Assembly (NCBI RefSeq): GCF_000005505.3 | Contig: NC_016135.3 | Coordinates: forward strand, 12,928,613 to 12,992,612 | Direction of reading: 5' to 3' | DNA: 64,000 nt | DNA from: Brachypodium distachyon | Taxonomy: Eukaryota > Streptophyta > Magnoliopsida > Poales > Poaceae | In this document: positions 1 through 11,089 of the stretch, piece by piece | Layout of the letters: each line of letters begins with the position of its first letter | Position numbering within the stretch: position 1 is the stretch's first letter | The notes under the pieces: model-generated | Database searches by the model: none | What the model was told of the DNA's origin: nothing | Seen by the model: only the letters and a program-made list of their open reading frames with translations | Program-made: the position numbers and the translations under genes

Positions 1-1191
1 ATGAAGGCACCCCGCAAGGTTAGAGACGTCCAGCGCCTCAACGGGTGCGTTGCGACGCTTGGGCGTTTCATCTCAAGGCTGGGCGAGCGAGCCTTGACTT
101 TCTTCAAGGTGATGAAGAAGAAGGGTCCAATCAATTGGACTCCCGAGGCGGAAGCGGCATTCCAGGACTTGAAGAGATACCTGAAATCGACGCCGGTCCT
201 CGTCACCCCCAAGCCGGGCGAGCCGTTGCTGCTATACCTGGCAACGATGGACCAGGTAGTGAGCTTTGTGCTCATTGCCGAGAGGGAAGAGCAAGTCCCG
301 GGGGCTAGGGCGGAAGGGCCGGGGGCTCCCGGCGAGTTGAAGGTACCCCCGGCTACCGCCTCTGCCCCTGGATCCGAGGGACAGGCCATGCCGGCTGCCC
401 CCCGCAAGCGGCTAGTGAAGCACCCCGTGTATTTCGTCAGCACGGTGCTGCGCGATGCCCGGGTACGGTACTCGCAGGTCCAGAAGCTTCTGCTTGGGAT
501 CCTGCTCGCTTCAAGGAAGCTGCGCCATTACTTTCAGGCGTACAGCATCACGGTGGTGTTAGGGTTCTGCGTAGAGAGGGCCCTCACCAACCGTGAAGCC
601 ACCGGGAGGGTGGCCAAGTGGAGGATGGAGCTGGCGGAATTCGGGCTGCGCTTCGCAAACACCAAGAGCATCAAGAGCACCGCTCTCGCTGACTTCGTCA
701 CGGAGTGGACATCGACGGTTGTAGAGGAAGAAGAGCCGGAAGAGAGCCTTCCCGGCAGATTGGACGAAGGGTACTGGGTCATGTACTTCGACGGCGCCTT
801 CTGCTTGCAGGGTGCCGGTGCCGGAGTGGTGATCGAGTCGCCCACTGGAGATTAGCTCAAGTTCGTAATACAGCTCGACTACGCCAACTCCACCAACAAC
901 ACAGAAGAGTATGAGGGACTGCTTGCCGGGCTGCGCGCGGCGATCGCCCTCGACATCAAGCGCTTGGTTGTTCGCGGGGACTCCCAACTCATGATCAACC
1001 AGGTAAATAAGGACTACGACTGCCCCCAGATGGCAGCGTACGTAGAGGAAGTGCGAAAATTGGTGTCCAAATTCAAGAGGCTTCGGTTTGAGCATGTGAA
1101 GCGTAAGGACAACTTTGTTGCGGATGAACTGTCCAAGTGGGCAGCGGAACGCAGCAAGGTGCCTCCTGGGGTGTTCGTGCAGAGGCAGTAA
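1..1191 (+). pseudogene. Element 1 pol: RT end, RNase H and second RNase H (broken)
   Basis: Retrotransposon polyprotein segment that would copy element RNA into DNA. Residues from 1 match the end of gypsy RT and the start of RNase H (a PINWTPEAEAAFQDLK-type stretch, then HPVYFVSTVLRDARVRYS). After an acidic linker a second RNase H begins with YFDGAFCLQGAGAGVVI and continues with an EEYEGLLAGLRAAI block and RGDSQLMINQVN, the pattern of the archaeal-type RNase H found in Tat elements. An in-frame TAG at 853-855 separates the two halves of this second domain; the same frame resumes at 856 and ends at 1191. Codon context suggests a former CAG. The piece is non-functional as it stands. The N-terminal RT motifs are outside the window. 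Confidence 0.85.
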
Positions 1192-1320
1192 AAGCCCTCT
1201 GTCCACCCCAAGACAGTTGCCGGGGAAGCCCCTCCGGCAACTCAAGGTGACCCTGCAGCTACGGGGGACCATGCCGCCAAGTTGGTGGCATACACTAGCC
1301 GGAAACCACCACCCTGGGGA

Positions 1321-2471
1321 ATGATATTATTCGTTACCTCAGGGATGGGACCCTCCCAGAGGAAGACGTTGCCGCGGAGCGAGTAGCCCGGCAAGCTAAG
1401 ATGTACGCCCTGGTGGACGGGGAACTCTACCGGAGGCGTCCTAATGAAGTCATGCTCCTCTGCGTGCCCCGGGAAGAAGGGCGCACGTTGCTGGAGGATA
1501 TACATCGGGGCACATGCTCGCATCATGTGGCCTCTAGGGCACTAGCTGGGAAAGCGTTTCGGCACGGCTTTTGCTGGCCGACAACGCTAGCCGATGCCGA
1601 ACAATTAGTCAAGACCCGTGAAGCGTGCCAGTTTCACGCAAGCCCTGCAAGTCATCCCATCCTCGTGGCCGTTCGCAGTCTGAGGGCTGGACATCATGGG
1701 CAAGTTGCCAAGAGCAGTTGGTGGCTACGAGTACTTGCTCGTGGCCATCGACAAGTTCTCGAAGTGGATCGAGGTGGAGCCTGTCCGAGCCGTCACGGCA
1801 CAGGCGGCCATCAAGTTTTTCAAGGGCATTGTGTGCCGGTTTGGTGTGCCTAACGGCATCATCACCGACAATGTCACGCAATTCACTAGTGTGGTGTTCC
1901 AAGCTTACTGCGAGGACATGGGCACTAAGATTCACTTTGCTTCTGTTGCTCATTCGAGGAGCAATGGGCAAGTTGAGCGAGCCAACGCAGAAGTGTTGCG
2001 AGGGCTCAAAACAAGAACCTTTGACAAGCTCAAGGGCCACGGGAAACACTGGGTTGAAGAACTCCAGCCCGTGATGTGGTCGCTGCGGACCACACCAGGT
2101 CGGGCGACGGGTCAAACTCCGTTTACCCTCGTCTACGGGCCAGAAGCTGTGCTGCCCTCGAGCTCAAGTATGGTCACCTCGGGTACGCGCGTACGGCGAC
2201 AAGAGCCAACACACGCAGAGGATTGATGACCTTACCTTCATCGAGGAGATTCGATGCCGGGCTGCTGTGCGAGCTGCAGGCTACCAGCAGGGACCTCGTC
2301 CTGTGCCGGATACAAGGAACGAAGGCCGGGAACAAGTTGACTCCAATCTGGGAAGGCCCTTTCCGAGTAGTGCAGGTGACCAGACCTGGGGCTGTCCGGC
2401 TGGAAACCGAAGAAGGCTTGCCGGTGCCCAATAGTTGGAACATCGAGCACCTGCACAAGTTCTACCTGTGA
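1321..2471 (+). pseudogene. Element 1 integrase (frameshifted)
   Basis: Integrase would insert element DNA into the chromosome. The N-terminal zinc-binding part lies in one frame at about 1321-1680 (HRGTCSHHVASRAL, then REACQFHA); the first Cys of the expected CxxC pair appears replaced by Arg. The catalytic core follows in another frame from about 1690 (GGYEYLLVAIDKFSKW, IITDNVTQFTS, GQVERANAEV), so the second Asp and the Glu of the D,D-E triad are visible. A further frame change near 2160-2230 precedes the C-terminal part (IWEGPFRVVQVTRPGAVRL), which ends with a stop at 2469-2471. At least two frameshifts make it a pseudogene. No chromodomain is present, as expected for Tat elements. Confidence 0.85.
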
Positions 2472-3907
2472 AACGGTGTTGCCTTACCCACGGGTGACGC
2501 TGCGGTAGCGTGCCTCTTTAAGCAAGTGTAGCCGGGCAAGGCCCGATTGTAATCCGCTAGCACAAAGTTGAATAAAGATAAGTATTGCTTCAATGAATAT
2601 CGTGCTTTGTTGTTTATGAGTGCTTTTGCCTCCTGCTCTAGGTGCACAGAATTGTCTCCTCGTCCTTGGCTGTGAGCAGGGGGCTGTTGGAACCCCGAAA
2701 ACCAAGCTCGTTGTCGGGACGTCCCGGAACGAGGCCTGGCAGTTGCCGGACACGTCCGCCACGTGCTACGTGCCCGCAAGGCACCATGGGAACAGGAAGA
2801 TGCTCACACCCAAGTCTGAGGTCGACTCTTCCGTGCCCGGGGGCTGGGAGGCAGGAGGTTATCCAGTTTGAACCTTTTTTCGTGCATTTTGAATTTTTTT
2901 GCTATGCACCTTGGGCACTGCAGGAATCTGACATGCAGGGTAAAGACGGGACAAAGGCACACTGTGATGCTCGTGGGGTGGTCACGGGTGTCGTTGTCTT
3001 GCTAGTGAGTTGTACATATATGGCAATTACTTCGAGGCTTAATGCAGGAAACTGAGACAGGGCCAGTGCCTCCACGCGGTGATTGGTGGTCCTGCGCGTG
3101 TGGAGGCAAAGTCAATGCTTCGGCTATTTAAGGAGACCGGGGCAGGTGCAACACCAGCAGCGGGCAAGGAAGCAAGAGATGTCATAGAGAGGCGATGGTG
3201 GTGCATCCCTCTGCGTTTGTCGCTGAGGGTGTTTCCACCATCGCGGCCGTGCCACATCTCTTATAGAACGACACCAGAAATGGCGATGAGACAAGTGAGA
3301 GGCGTCGTAAAGACGCGGTGGTGGTGCATGCCTCTGCGGCTCCAAGGGTGCTGCTGGAGGGTGCACTGCCACCACGTCCTTGCCACGGCTCTCAACAAGG
3401 TGCTATGAGCCAAAGAGAACGAAAAGCTAAGTACTTTGTCTTAGGTCCTTAGCTCTTTCTCTAGTAACCCTGGTTTGCTGAGGTAAGCTCGGTCCTTGTG
3501 TTGCCGGAGCATAGGAAGGGCGCTTGCGGGGTGAGGATGCCCCCCCACACGTGGCTCGCGGGTCTGTCCCGGAGGCGTGCGCGCTGGGGTAGTGAACTCG
3601 CAGGCGGAGTGACTAGCCGCTACTGTTTGGTCCTAGGTTGGCACTGCGGGTCTGTCCCGGGTCCCTAGTCTTGCCAAGCGGGTAGTTGGCTAGTCCCCGG
3701 ATATGCAAGGCTAAAGCACGAGAAGGACGGAACCCCTCCCCGGCAAGCTAGTCTTACACAAAGAAACAAGTAAAAGTGGCATTGGATATATTGAAGCAAG
3801 AGCAAACGAGTTAGCAAATAACACTTGTGGTGATAAGGAAAAGCTAACCTGAAAAGTTCTAAGGCACCATGTGCCACTTGCAGGAAAATAAAAGACAAAA
3901 CAGGCAA
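2472..3907 (+). other. Element 1 non-coding spacer between pol and the antisense gene
   Basis: No supported coding region. The stretch has purine-rich GGGGGCT motifs (around 2678-2684 and 2840-2846) like the polypurine tract seen before the 3' LTR. It also has two imperfect related blocks around 3180-3215 and 3298-3340 sharing a GTGGTGCAT...CCTCTGCG core. A long non-coding region here is normal for Tat elements. Alternative: the GGGGGC|TGTTGG junction near 2684 could be the start of a further degenerate LTR, but I found no matching end. Confidence 0.5.
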
Positions 3908-6900
3908 TCATGCGGGAGGTGCTCCCGGGGCGGCTGCATCGGTGTCAGGTGCATCCTCGGCATTGAGGGCTTCTTCGGCAACCTCCTCGTCAGCGGCTCC
4001 GTCTTCATTGACCCTGCCCTGGATCCGTGCCACCATCTCATCCACAACACCCTGCACCGCTTCCCGGTGGGTCTTGACCTCTTCCTCGTCCGACCAGGCG
4101 TCGAAGACCGACTCGAACGGGAAGTCGGGGTGGGCGGAGTGGACCCGGGTGAGAACTTTCCCGGCTGCAAGGCCGACTTGCCGGTCCCCGAAGGCCGTAA
4201 CGTAGTTCTGCAGGCCGCTCAGCCGGCCGACGAAGTCTGCGAAGAAGGAGGTGAAGCTGCCCATGTCCGTCCCGTCGAAGGAAGCCACAGGGATGTCAAA
4301 CCCCTGCAGTGCCTCCACTGCCGAGTCAGCCAGCTTTTTCAGCTTGGTCACCTCCCCTGTCCCGCGGGTCCACAGCTCGGTGCACGCACCGCGGGCCTCC
4401 TGGGCCTGCAGCTTGTGTTCACTGCACTTGGACTTCAGCCTGCCGATCTCGGACGCCTTTTTGGTGTTGTCGTCATCAACTAGCCGAAGTTCCTGCCGCA
4501 CCATGTCGAGCTCTCCCTGAAGGGACGAGCTGGCATCTTGGGCGGCCTTGAGCTGCCCCGGAAGCTCGCGCTCCCGGGAGCGAGCCTGGTCCTGCAGCTC
4601 CTTCTCCCGGCACGCTGACGCTTCGGCTTCTGTTGCAGCCGCCGTCTCCAGCTCTTCGACCTCGCGGCAGAAGCGCTGGATCTCCAGGCAATAGTTGGAC
4701 AGTAAGTCCGTCTTCTCCCAGAGACGCCCCTGAAACAAGTTCAGAGCCGCTTGGTGCTCCTCCTCGCTCTTGGCGTGCGTGGCCTTCACCAGCTCGAGCT
4801 CCCGCTGGTGCTCTTGCTGGAGATCCCACAACTGCTGGAGGACTTCCGCCTCCAGCACCCCTTGCACGGCAGGCGTCGGCCCGGCTTGCCGCGCCTGCTG
4901 GAGCTCCTTCCGGAGCCGCTGCAGCTCGGTGCGCTGCTCCTCTGCCTACCGCCGCTCCGCGCCCAGTTCCGCTACCACGCGGGCGTGGTGCTGCTGCGCG
5001 TCGTTGAAGAAATCAACGTACATCTGCTGTTGTTGCTGGATGTTGTTGATCACTTGGTGTCCCTGCTGGAACACGCTGGGATCGAAAGTAATCCGACCCC
5101 ATGTCCGCCCGGCGAGCTCCCCTGCTCCCGGGCTGAAGGCGGCTCCGGCGGAGGAGGAGGACCCCACCGCAAACGTCTGTGATCCTGAGGGCACGTCGGG
5201 ATTTGATGACGCGCCCCTGGCCTGGCCAAGCCCTGCTGCTCCTTGCATGTCCAAAGGGGCGGGCTGGGGGCTCGGGGGCTTCTCCAGAGCACCGCCGCCT
5301 GCTCCGGCTGGCGGAGGCTGCTTCGTGTCACCTGCCACAGATGGCGCCCCCTGCGCGGTGTCGCCTGCGGCTGCAGTCGCGGCCCTGGCAGGCGCCATGG
5401 CCAATTGCTGAAGGGTCCGACGGAGACAACCTCCGCCGGAGCGTCGTCATCGACCTCGCCAGTGAGGTCGATTACCCGCACCTTGATGGGCGTGGGCACA
5501 GCCGGAACATCCCCGGCAACTGCAAGAAGAGCACCTGCGTCAAGTATGGGAGATGGCGTGGATGGGTAAAGGAAACGTTCGAACTCACACGTACCTGCCG
5601 CCGGGCCAGTGCCCTGTGAGCTCGAATCGGGGACCCTAGAGTCCCCAGCGGCGGCAGTCGCCGACACAACCGCCGCATCAGCGGCATCCTGGTCGCCACC
5701 GCCCGAAGTCGGGCAGGGCTTCTTGGTCGGGGCTGCCGGCGATGTGCTGGTTTGCCCCCTCTTCCTCGAAGAACTGGAAAATACAAAAACAAGTTAATCA
5801 GGCATGCAAATTTTTTACGAAATCTGAGGTGTTCAGAACAACATTGAACTCACCCCGCCGGTATGAGCTTGAGCACCCTATCCTCCAAGAAGCTCCTCCC
5901 CGGAGGGCTGCTTCGCGCGGGGGGAGCTGGCGGAGTCGCCGGGATAGCCGGAGCAGCCGCTGCGGCCGCATCGCTTCCGCCAGAGGCCCCAGCCCCCACG
6001 TCGCCGTGAGGCTCCTGAGGCTGCAGGCTGGCCTCCTGCCTGCCCGCCTGCTCCACCGCAGACCGCCTCACCAGTGGGACGTCGTCTTCCTCATCGTCCT
6101 CCTCTGGCGCAACCCCGCTGCCTGCCGGGGGAGCGTTGTTGTCGTCGTCGTCGTCGTTGAGGTCTCCTCCGACACCCAGCGAGGAGTCGTCGGAGTCCGA
6201 GCCCTCTGCCCTGGCGGAGGCCTGGCCTTGGCCCCCCTTCCCCGAGTCGGCAGCTGGCTCCTGGCCCCTGCGGGGCCTGGGCGGCGGGGGGGAGGGTTGC
6301 GCCGAGGGGTCCTCCATGATCCCCCACTCGTCACAGAGTGGGAGATCCCGGGCTCCCGGGTTCAGGATCCCAGCGTGGAGCGAGTGCGCTCCAAGCGGGG
6401 GCAGCCGGTAGGCTTCGTCCTCGCCGGTGATGCCCTTCACCCAGAATTGCACTTCCTTCGGGAGGAGGTCGGTGCGCTGCAGCCGGGTCCGGTCGCCGTA
6501 CCCGGTGTAAATCCATGCCGGATGTGAGCGCCGCTGCAGGGGAGCCACGCGCCTCCCGATGTGAAGTGGCACACCACATCCGTGTCTGTGAGCCCGGCCT
6601 CATGGAGCGCCTTAATCTTGGCACAGATTGGGGCCAGCTCCTCGTCCTTCTGGTCGCGGAGCGTCCAATCGTCAGAGCCCTTCGGAGGCCTGAGGGGTTT
6701 CCCGTGGAACTCCTGGAGATCGTCGGTGTGCACCCAGCACCAGTCGCGGCGCCACTCGTGCTCGATCTTCTTCTTCCCTAGCTCGATGAACTCGGATTTG
6801 ATCCTGTCGCGGAATCGGAACACCACTCCCGAGGACAGGGGAGCCTTTTTCTCCACCCTCGAGTAGTAGTAGTGGCGAAACAGAGCCACCGACGGCATCA

Positions 6901-7321
6901 CCCCCACGAACGCTTCACAAAGGTGTTGGAAGACAGGAAATGTGAAGAACAACGTGGGCTGAAGCTGCGCCTTGATGAGCCCGTAGGTCTCCATGATGGC
7001 TGAAAGGAAGAAAGAGTGCGGTGGCACAAACCCGGCTAGGATCAATCTCCCAAAGATCCGGAAGTATTGTGGGTCGGGCTCCGCACCGACGGGGAGAACC
7101 CACGTCGGCCCGTACTCGTTGTGCTTGGTGGCAAGCGCCAAGACCAGCTTGTCTACCCCCTCGCTGTTGTATGCGGGGGGGGGGGGGGGGAAGAAGGCGA
7201 ACTTAGCCTGCATTTCCTCATCCTTCCGGGCTCGGTCAGACAGCTCCTTCTTGCTGACCTTCTCACGCTTTTCCCCTTTCCTGATGTTCCCCTTGGGACG
7301 GTTCTGGCCCTTGGAAGACAT
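3908..7321 (-). pseudogene. Antisense extra gene of element 1 (Transposase_28-type 'gypsy ORF' with coiled coil), broken
   Basis: Runs opposite to pol. The start (MSSKGQNRPKGN) is at 7321. The first about 290 residues contain a conserved block (YGPTWVLPVGAEPDPQYF, LILAGFVPPHSFFLSAIM, HLCEAFVGVMPSVALFRHYY) resembling the family Pfam calls 'putative gypsy type transposon' (PF04195) and the antisense gene of maize Grande; function unknown. Near 6540-6570 the frame shifts and continues with RRVAPLQRRSHPAWIYTGYG and an acidic linker. A clean 80-bp GT-AG intron lies at 5853-5774. Another frameshift is near 5400. A single TAG at 4948-4946 interrupts the C-terminal half, which is a long Gln/Glu-rich coiled coil ending at 3908. 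A poly-Pro run encoded by a G/C homopolymer sits at about 7177-7192. Family match is from recall; no search was run. Confidence 0.7.
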
Positions 7322-7737
7322 CGGCGGAGGTGGAGAGGTGATTTGGTTGGAGTTCGGGCGCGGAGAGCTTGGGAGGAGGCAATGGCAGGAGCAAGAGGCA
7401 ATGGGGAGTGCCTGCCGCCAGCCTTGGGTATTTATCGGGGCTGGCGGGCTGCAACTGACACCCCCACGATCGGCAATAAAGTGCCCTAAAGAATCGGAGA
7501 TTAAGAGGGGGGTGCGCGACGTGGCCTGAACTCTCTAGTGATTAAGGGGGATAAGGCACAAAATCGTGCGCCCGACCGTTTCGCTCGGAGGAGTGGAGCC
7601 ATAAATGCGGCCCGCGAGGCTGGGTGCCAGGGGGACTCCCCTTGGGACCCAAGCGTCGGATAGGCATAGCCCGGCAACCGACCGAGGATAGCACTTGCTG
7701 GGAGCTTCAAGACTGCCGGCCCACGCCCGGGGGCTAC
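7322..7737 (+). other. Element 1 region between antisense gene and 3' LTR, with polypurine tract
   Basis: On the minus strand this is the leader of the antisense gene and may hold its promoter. No coding region supported. Its last bases, CCCGGGGGCTAC at 7726-7737, sit directly before the LTR and fit a plus-strand priming polypurine tract. Confidence 0.5.
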
Positions 7738-8602
7738 TGTCGTACCAGTGGCCCACGGGGTCCCACTGATACGGGACGCGTGGGTCGCCAGTGACGAGGC
7801 CCCGTCAGGAAGGCCTCCCGGTAAGCAACGGTTCCGGGAAGCCTACCTCAAGGAGACGGTACTTGGTGGAGGTGAAGCCAAGGGCAGAATATAAGAAGCC
7901 CCCGGGAATCCCGGTCCCGGGAAGCAGAAGAAACGCCTCCTGGCAACTAGCCGGGTGCGCTAGCCAGGAAGGGGCACCCCAGCAACCCACGCTCGGGCAT
8001 GCAGGCGGGGCCAGCAAAACAGTGAAGAAAGGATAAGACGGCGGGCGCAGTGCATTTAATGCACCGACATGAGTCTTATTAGCAAGCCTAGTCATGCCTA
8101 GTCTTGCTTAGCAAGGCTAGGGCGACTACTCTATGAGGCATTTTTTCTACCGCGTACAGTGGACCGGGTGTTGCATGGCGTCCGGCATGGATCAGCGGGA
8201 GTACTTTTCATATGCTGTGACACACGTCTAGGAGACGTGTCACGCTGCATGCATTGACACATGTGGTATCCCCTTGTTTATAAAAGGAGGACCGATGCCA
8301 CCAGTCAAAGGGTTCTATTCGGTTCCGATCAGTCTTAGTTTGAGCCCTAGTTAGAACCATCACCAAGTAGCTCCCTGGGAACTCCCGGGACACTCTATAA
8401 GGCACGTTCGTAATCTTGAATACAGCAAAAAGCAGGACGTAGGGTGTTACACCTCCAGGTGGCCCGAACCTGGGTAAATTTAAATGTCCACACTTCGTGT
8501 CTATCGTCACGCCGGCGATCGCCGGAGCAATCGCCTCGCCCTCCACCGAACCAAAAAAGGGGGTGCTCGGCATCCCCGGTGCCGGAGACCCGTGCTCCGA
8601 CA
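7738..8602 (+). repeat. 3' LTR of element 1
   Basis: Starts TGTCGTACC after the polypurine tract and ends GCTCCGACA, so the ends are inverted TGTC/GACA. A TATA box (TTTATAAAAGG, 8277-8287) and the downstream motif GCAGGACGTAGGGTGTTAC (around 8432-8450) mark the promoter and the R/polyA region. The same motifs in the same order occur in the solo LTR at 15270-16251, showing related families. Length is 865 bp. The 5' partner is outside the window, so LTR divergence cannot be used for dating. Confidence 0.85.
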
Positions 8603-9576
8603 CCCGGGGTAACCAAAGACTGAATTGGGTTCCTATTTAATTACTTCCAGTACAACCACATGCTATATGGGCTCTGGCGAGAATAGAATATGTTGTATGA
8701 ACCTAGACCCGAAGAATTGTAATGATGTAGCAGTGTAGGTGGAGCGTGATTCCCTCGTGGTCTAGGGAATTACTTCTGAAAATCTCGTAATCGACACCGT
8801 TGCTACTCTACCCTGAGGACAGCAAGGGATTAACCCGTCGGTTTCTTGTGGAGATTGTGTACAACCTCTCGAGAGTGTCAAAACTAAGTACTTAGTCGTG
8901 TCCCCGGTTATGGACGAATTATGAGCAACTAGATACGGAAACTAAGTAAGGTCTCACTCATTCAAATTTCTAAATAAAATGAATGGTTTAAACTTGGATT
9001 AGGAGCATTGATGTGTCTACTCAATGTCCTTAGTTTTAATTGGAGCATCGGTGTGTCTACCCGATGTCCATTAGATTTATCTTACTATAAAATTCAATTG
9101 TAGTAGGATAAAGTTTATTTTAATTGCTTCTACGCCAAAAAGCCTAAACTCCAGATAGCCAATATTGCATATAATTGATAGGATCTGTTATAAACTCCGG
9201 TGAACTTGCCAATACATTCAATGTATTGACCCTAGTGGCTGCAATCTTTAAAATTGTTGCAGGAAATTCCGACGACGAGTAAGGTTACGTTGTTAGGTCA
9301 CGAGCCTGCATTCCAACATGCGCTCTCTGTGGTGTTGCAATGGCTCAATTTTTCCTTCGCTTTCCGTTGATGAATAATTTATGTTATTTTTCATTGCTAA
9401 CCCGAGTGGTTATGCAAAGTTGTAAGTACTATAAAGTTTCGAATGATGATGATGTAATAAATTACTTAACCTTTGTTTCTCGATATTACATCTTGAACTG
9501 TGTGTGCTAGTGAGTCGATCCAGGGACTAACACTATAAGCACAGAGATCAAATCCTGTACGGGGACGGTCGCTTCA
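8603..9576 (+). repeat. 5' LTR of element 2, right-hand part
   Basis: Aligns along its whole length with 19010-19982 (974 versus 973 bp), with scattered substitutions such as CCTGAGGACAGC versus CCTAAGGACAGC. Both copies end GGTCGCTTCA. The left border is the junction with element 1, not the true LTR start. Confidence 0.92.
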
Positions 9577-9578
9577 GA

Positions 9579-9590
9579 TGGTATCAGAGC
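9579..9590 (+). other. Primer binding site of element 2 (tRNA-iMet)
   Basis: TGGTATCAGAGC, two bases after the LTR end at 9576, is complementary to the 3' end of initiator tRNA-Met, the usual primer for chromoviruses. Confidence 0.92.
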
Positions 9591-9957
9591 ACTGTGTTGC
9601 CTGTAGGAACGTGACCCTAGCATGGAAAAAGACTAAGACCAGCCCTTAGGACATGTGCATTTCATATTCATTACTGCATGCATGTCTTGTTATTATTTTC
9701 TTTGCAATCACATGTCATACCACCAGAATATTCATGCATTTTACCGATTCATCTATTTTATTTTTATTTTAGTACGCCTGCATGTCATTCTGCATAAAAC
9801 ACTCCATGTTATATTCAATTGCCACCATGCATTGCAAATTTACATACACTCAATGCCATTAATTTCGTTCCACCATAATGTCATATTTAATTACTTTCTA
9901 TGCATCCACGCATTGATCATGTCATTAACATTCTCTCTCTCTACTCTTTTTCTGTAG
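9591..9957 (+). other. Element 2 leader
   Basis: AT-rich untranslated leader between the primer site and the extra ORF. It is rich in ATGCAT/CATTTT-like words, with no supported coding sequence. Confidence 0.5.
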
Positions 9958-10782
9958 ATGGACAACCCACCACAGTTTGGCAACGTTCTGCCCTTCACCC
10001 ACATCCACTACCCAGCTGTTGGTGACGCGCAGCTGTTTAGCTCAGCCTTGGCGTCGCTGTGCACCTACCTCGACCTTGCGCCACCGCGTTTTTGGGGACG
10101 CGCTGAGCCGCCACACCCCCACGGTTGGCAGCCCAGGTGGGAGGTTGAGACGGTCGTCCAAGGCCGTGAGGTGGAGCCAGTGACGGCGGACATCGCCTTC
10201 ACCGAACGCTACCCCAGCTTCACGTCGGGCCTGCAATTCTCCATGCAGCGCGCCCTCGCGCACATGTGCGAGGCCTACCGCGACTAGCTGCCACATGACT
10301 CCTTCTTCCGTTATTTCGAGAGGAGAGCCGTTGGAGGAGCCTCTGTGGGTTTTGATGCCCTCGGAGACAACCCAACCGAGGTGGCTTTCCATTTTGAGCA
10401 AATGGAAAGCAACACAGTTGAGTTGGAGACTCAGCTGCACGACCAGATGATTCGTGCTGATATTGCTGAGGAGCAGGTTGGAGCACTCCTGGGAAACCGG
10501 GCCAACCTAGAGGCCACCATACTCAATATGGGGGACGCTCTACAGCAGGTTCAGTACAAGAGGGACTTGTTGCAGCTGCACATCGACCAGATGCAGAACT
10601 TCCTCAACAACGCGCTCGCAGCCAACGTTCCAGCTCAGGAGATATCCGAGCCCGAGGGAGAGGGACCACCTCAAGATGAGCCCTCAGAGGAGGAGAGTTT
10701 TCCAGAGGAAGACACACCCACCGCCAACACCCGCTCCAGGAGGGGAACCGATGGAGCCACCACTTTTGTCGCACTCCCCTAG
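9958..10782 (+). pseudogene. Extra ORF upstream of gag in element 2 (orf0-like), one nonsense codon
   Basis: A single reading frame of 275 codons runs from ATG 9958 to the stop at 10780-10782, broken only by TAG at 10285-10287 in a context that suggests a former CAG. The N-terminal half (MDNPPQFGNVLPFTHIHYP...) is globular and Trp/His-containing. The second half is a predicted coiled coil (LETQLHDQMIRADIAEEQVG) and the tail is very acidic. It resembles no gag, protease or pol domain I know. Extra ORFs before gag have been described in some plant gypsy elements, and I recall an 'orf0' in rice RIRE3/RIRE8-type elements, but homology was not tested. The role is unknown. The near-intact frame across 275 codons in an otherwise decayed element supports former coding function. 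Confidence 0.65.
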
Positions 10783-11089
10783 TCGATTTGGAGACCACCA
10801 CATCTTACTTAGCATATAATAAAATTCGAGTACGTGTTGGTCGTTGACCATACAAAACTTTGTTGTATGGCGACGTAGACCGTTGGTTCTTCTTTTTATT
10901 TTATTTTCTTTTCCTTTTACTTAGGCCGTGGGCCAACAATGAGTCTCTATGTCGTTTATTTGGATCTTCAAAAGAAATTTTAATAAAGGATTGTTGTTTG
11001 ATTGATATGCTTGTGTCTATTTGTGGGGGGATAGATATCCTTAGACCTCTTCCATCTATATTTTTCTCATCTTTGCTATCCTAAAATAG
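10783..11089 (+). other. Element 2 spacer between extra ORF and gag
   Basis: T-rich untranslated stretch (poly-T/pyrimidine tracts around 10885-10925) leading to the gag start. No coding support. Confidence 0.4.

Larger units (their letters stand above)
1..8602 (+). mobile_element. Element 1: Tat-lineage Ty3/gypsy retrotransposon, 5'-truncated by the window edge
   Basis: The window opens inside pol. Order on the plus strand: reverse transcriptase C-terminus and RNase H, a second RNase H domain, integrase, a long 3' region with an antisense extra gene, then a 3' LTR ending exactly at 8602. A second (archaeal-type) RNase H plus an antisense ORF between pol and the 3' LTR are known marks of the Tat lineage (Grande, RIRE2 and relatives). 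The right end abuts sequence that continues the LTR of element 2: CCCGG at 8603-8607 also occurs in the intact LTR copy at 19010-19014. Element 1 therefore inserted into the 5' LTR of element 2. Its own 5' LTR and gag lie outside the window. The lineage is assigned by domain architecture, not by a phylogeny. Confidence 0.85.

Noticed and set aside
2684..3700. Possible additional LTR starting TGTTGGAACCCC after a GGGGGC tract
   Set aside because: No matching CA end, no target duplication and no second copy in the window. The stretch fits the long non-coding region of Tat elements.
7177..7192. G homopolymer as a regulatory or quadruplex element
   Set aside because: It encodes the poly-Pro run of the antisense element gene and its length may be a sequencing artefact.
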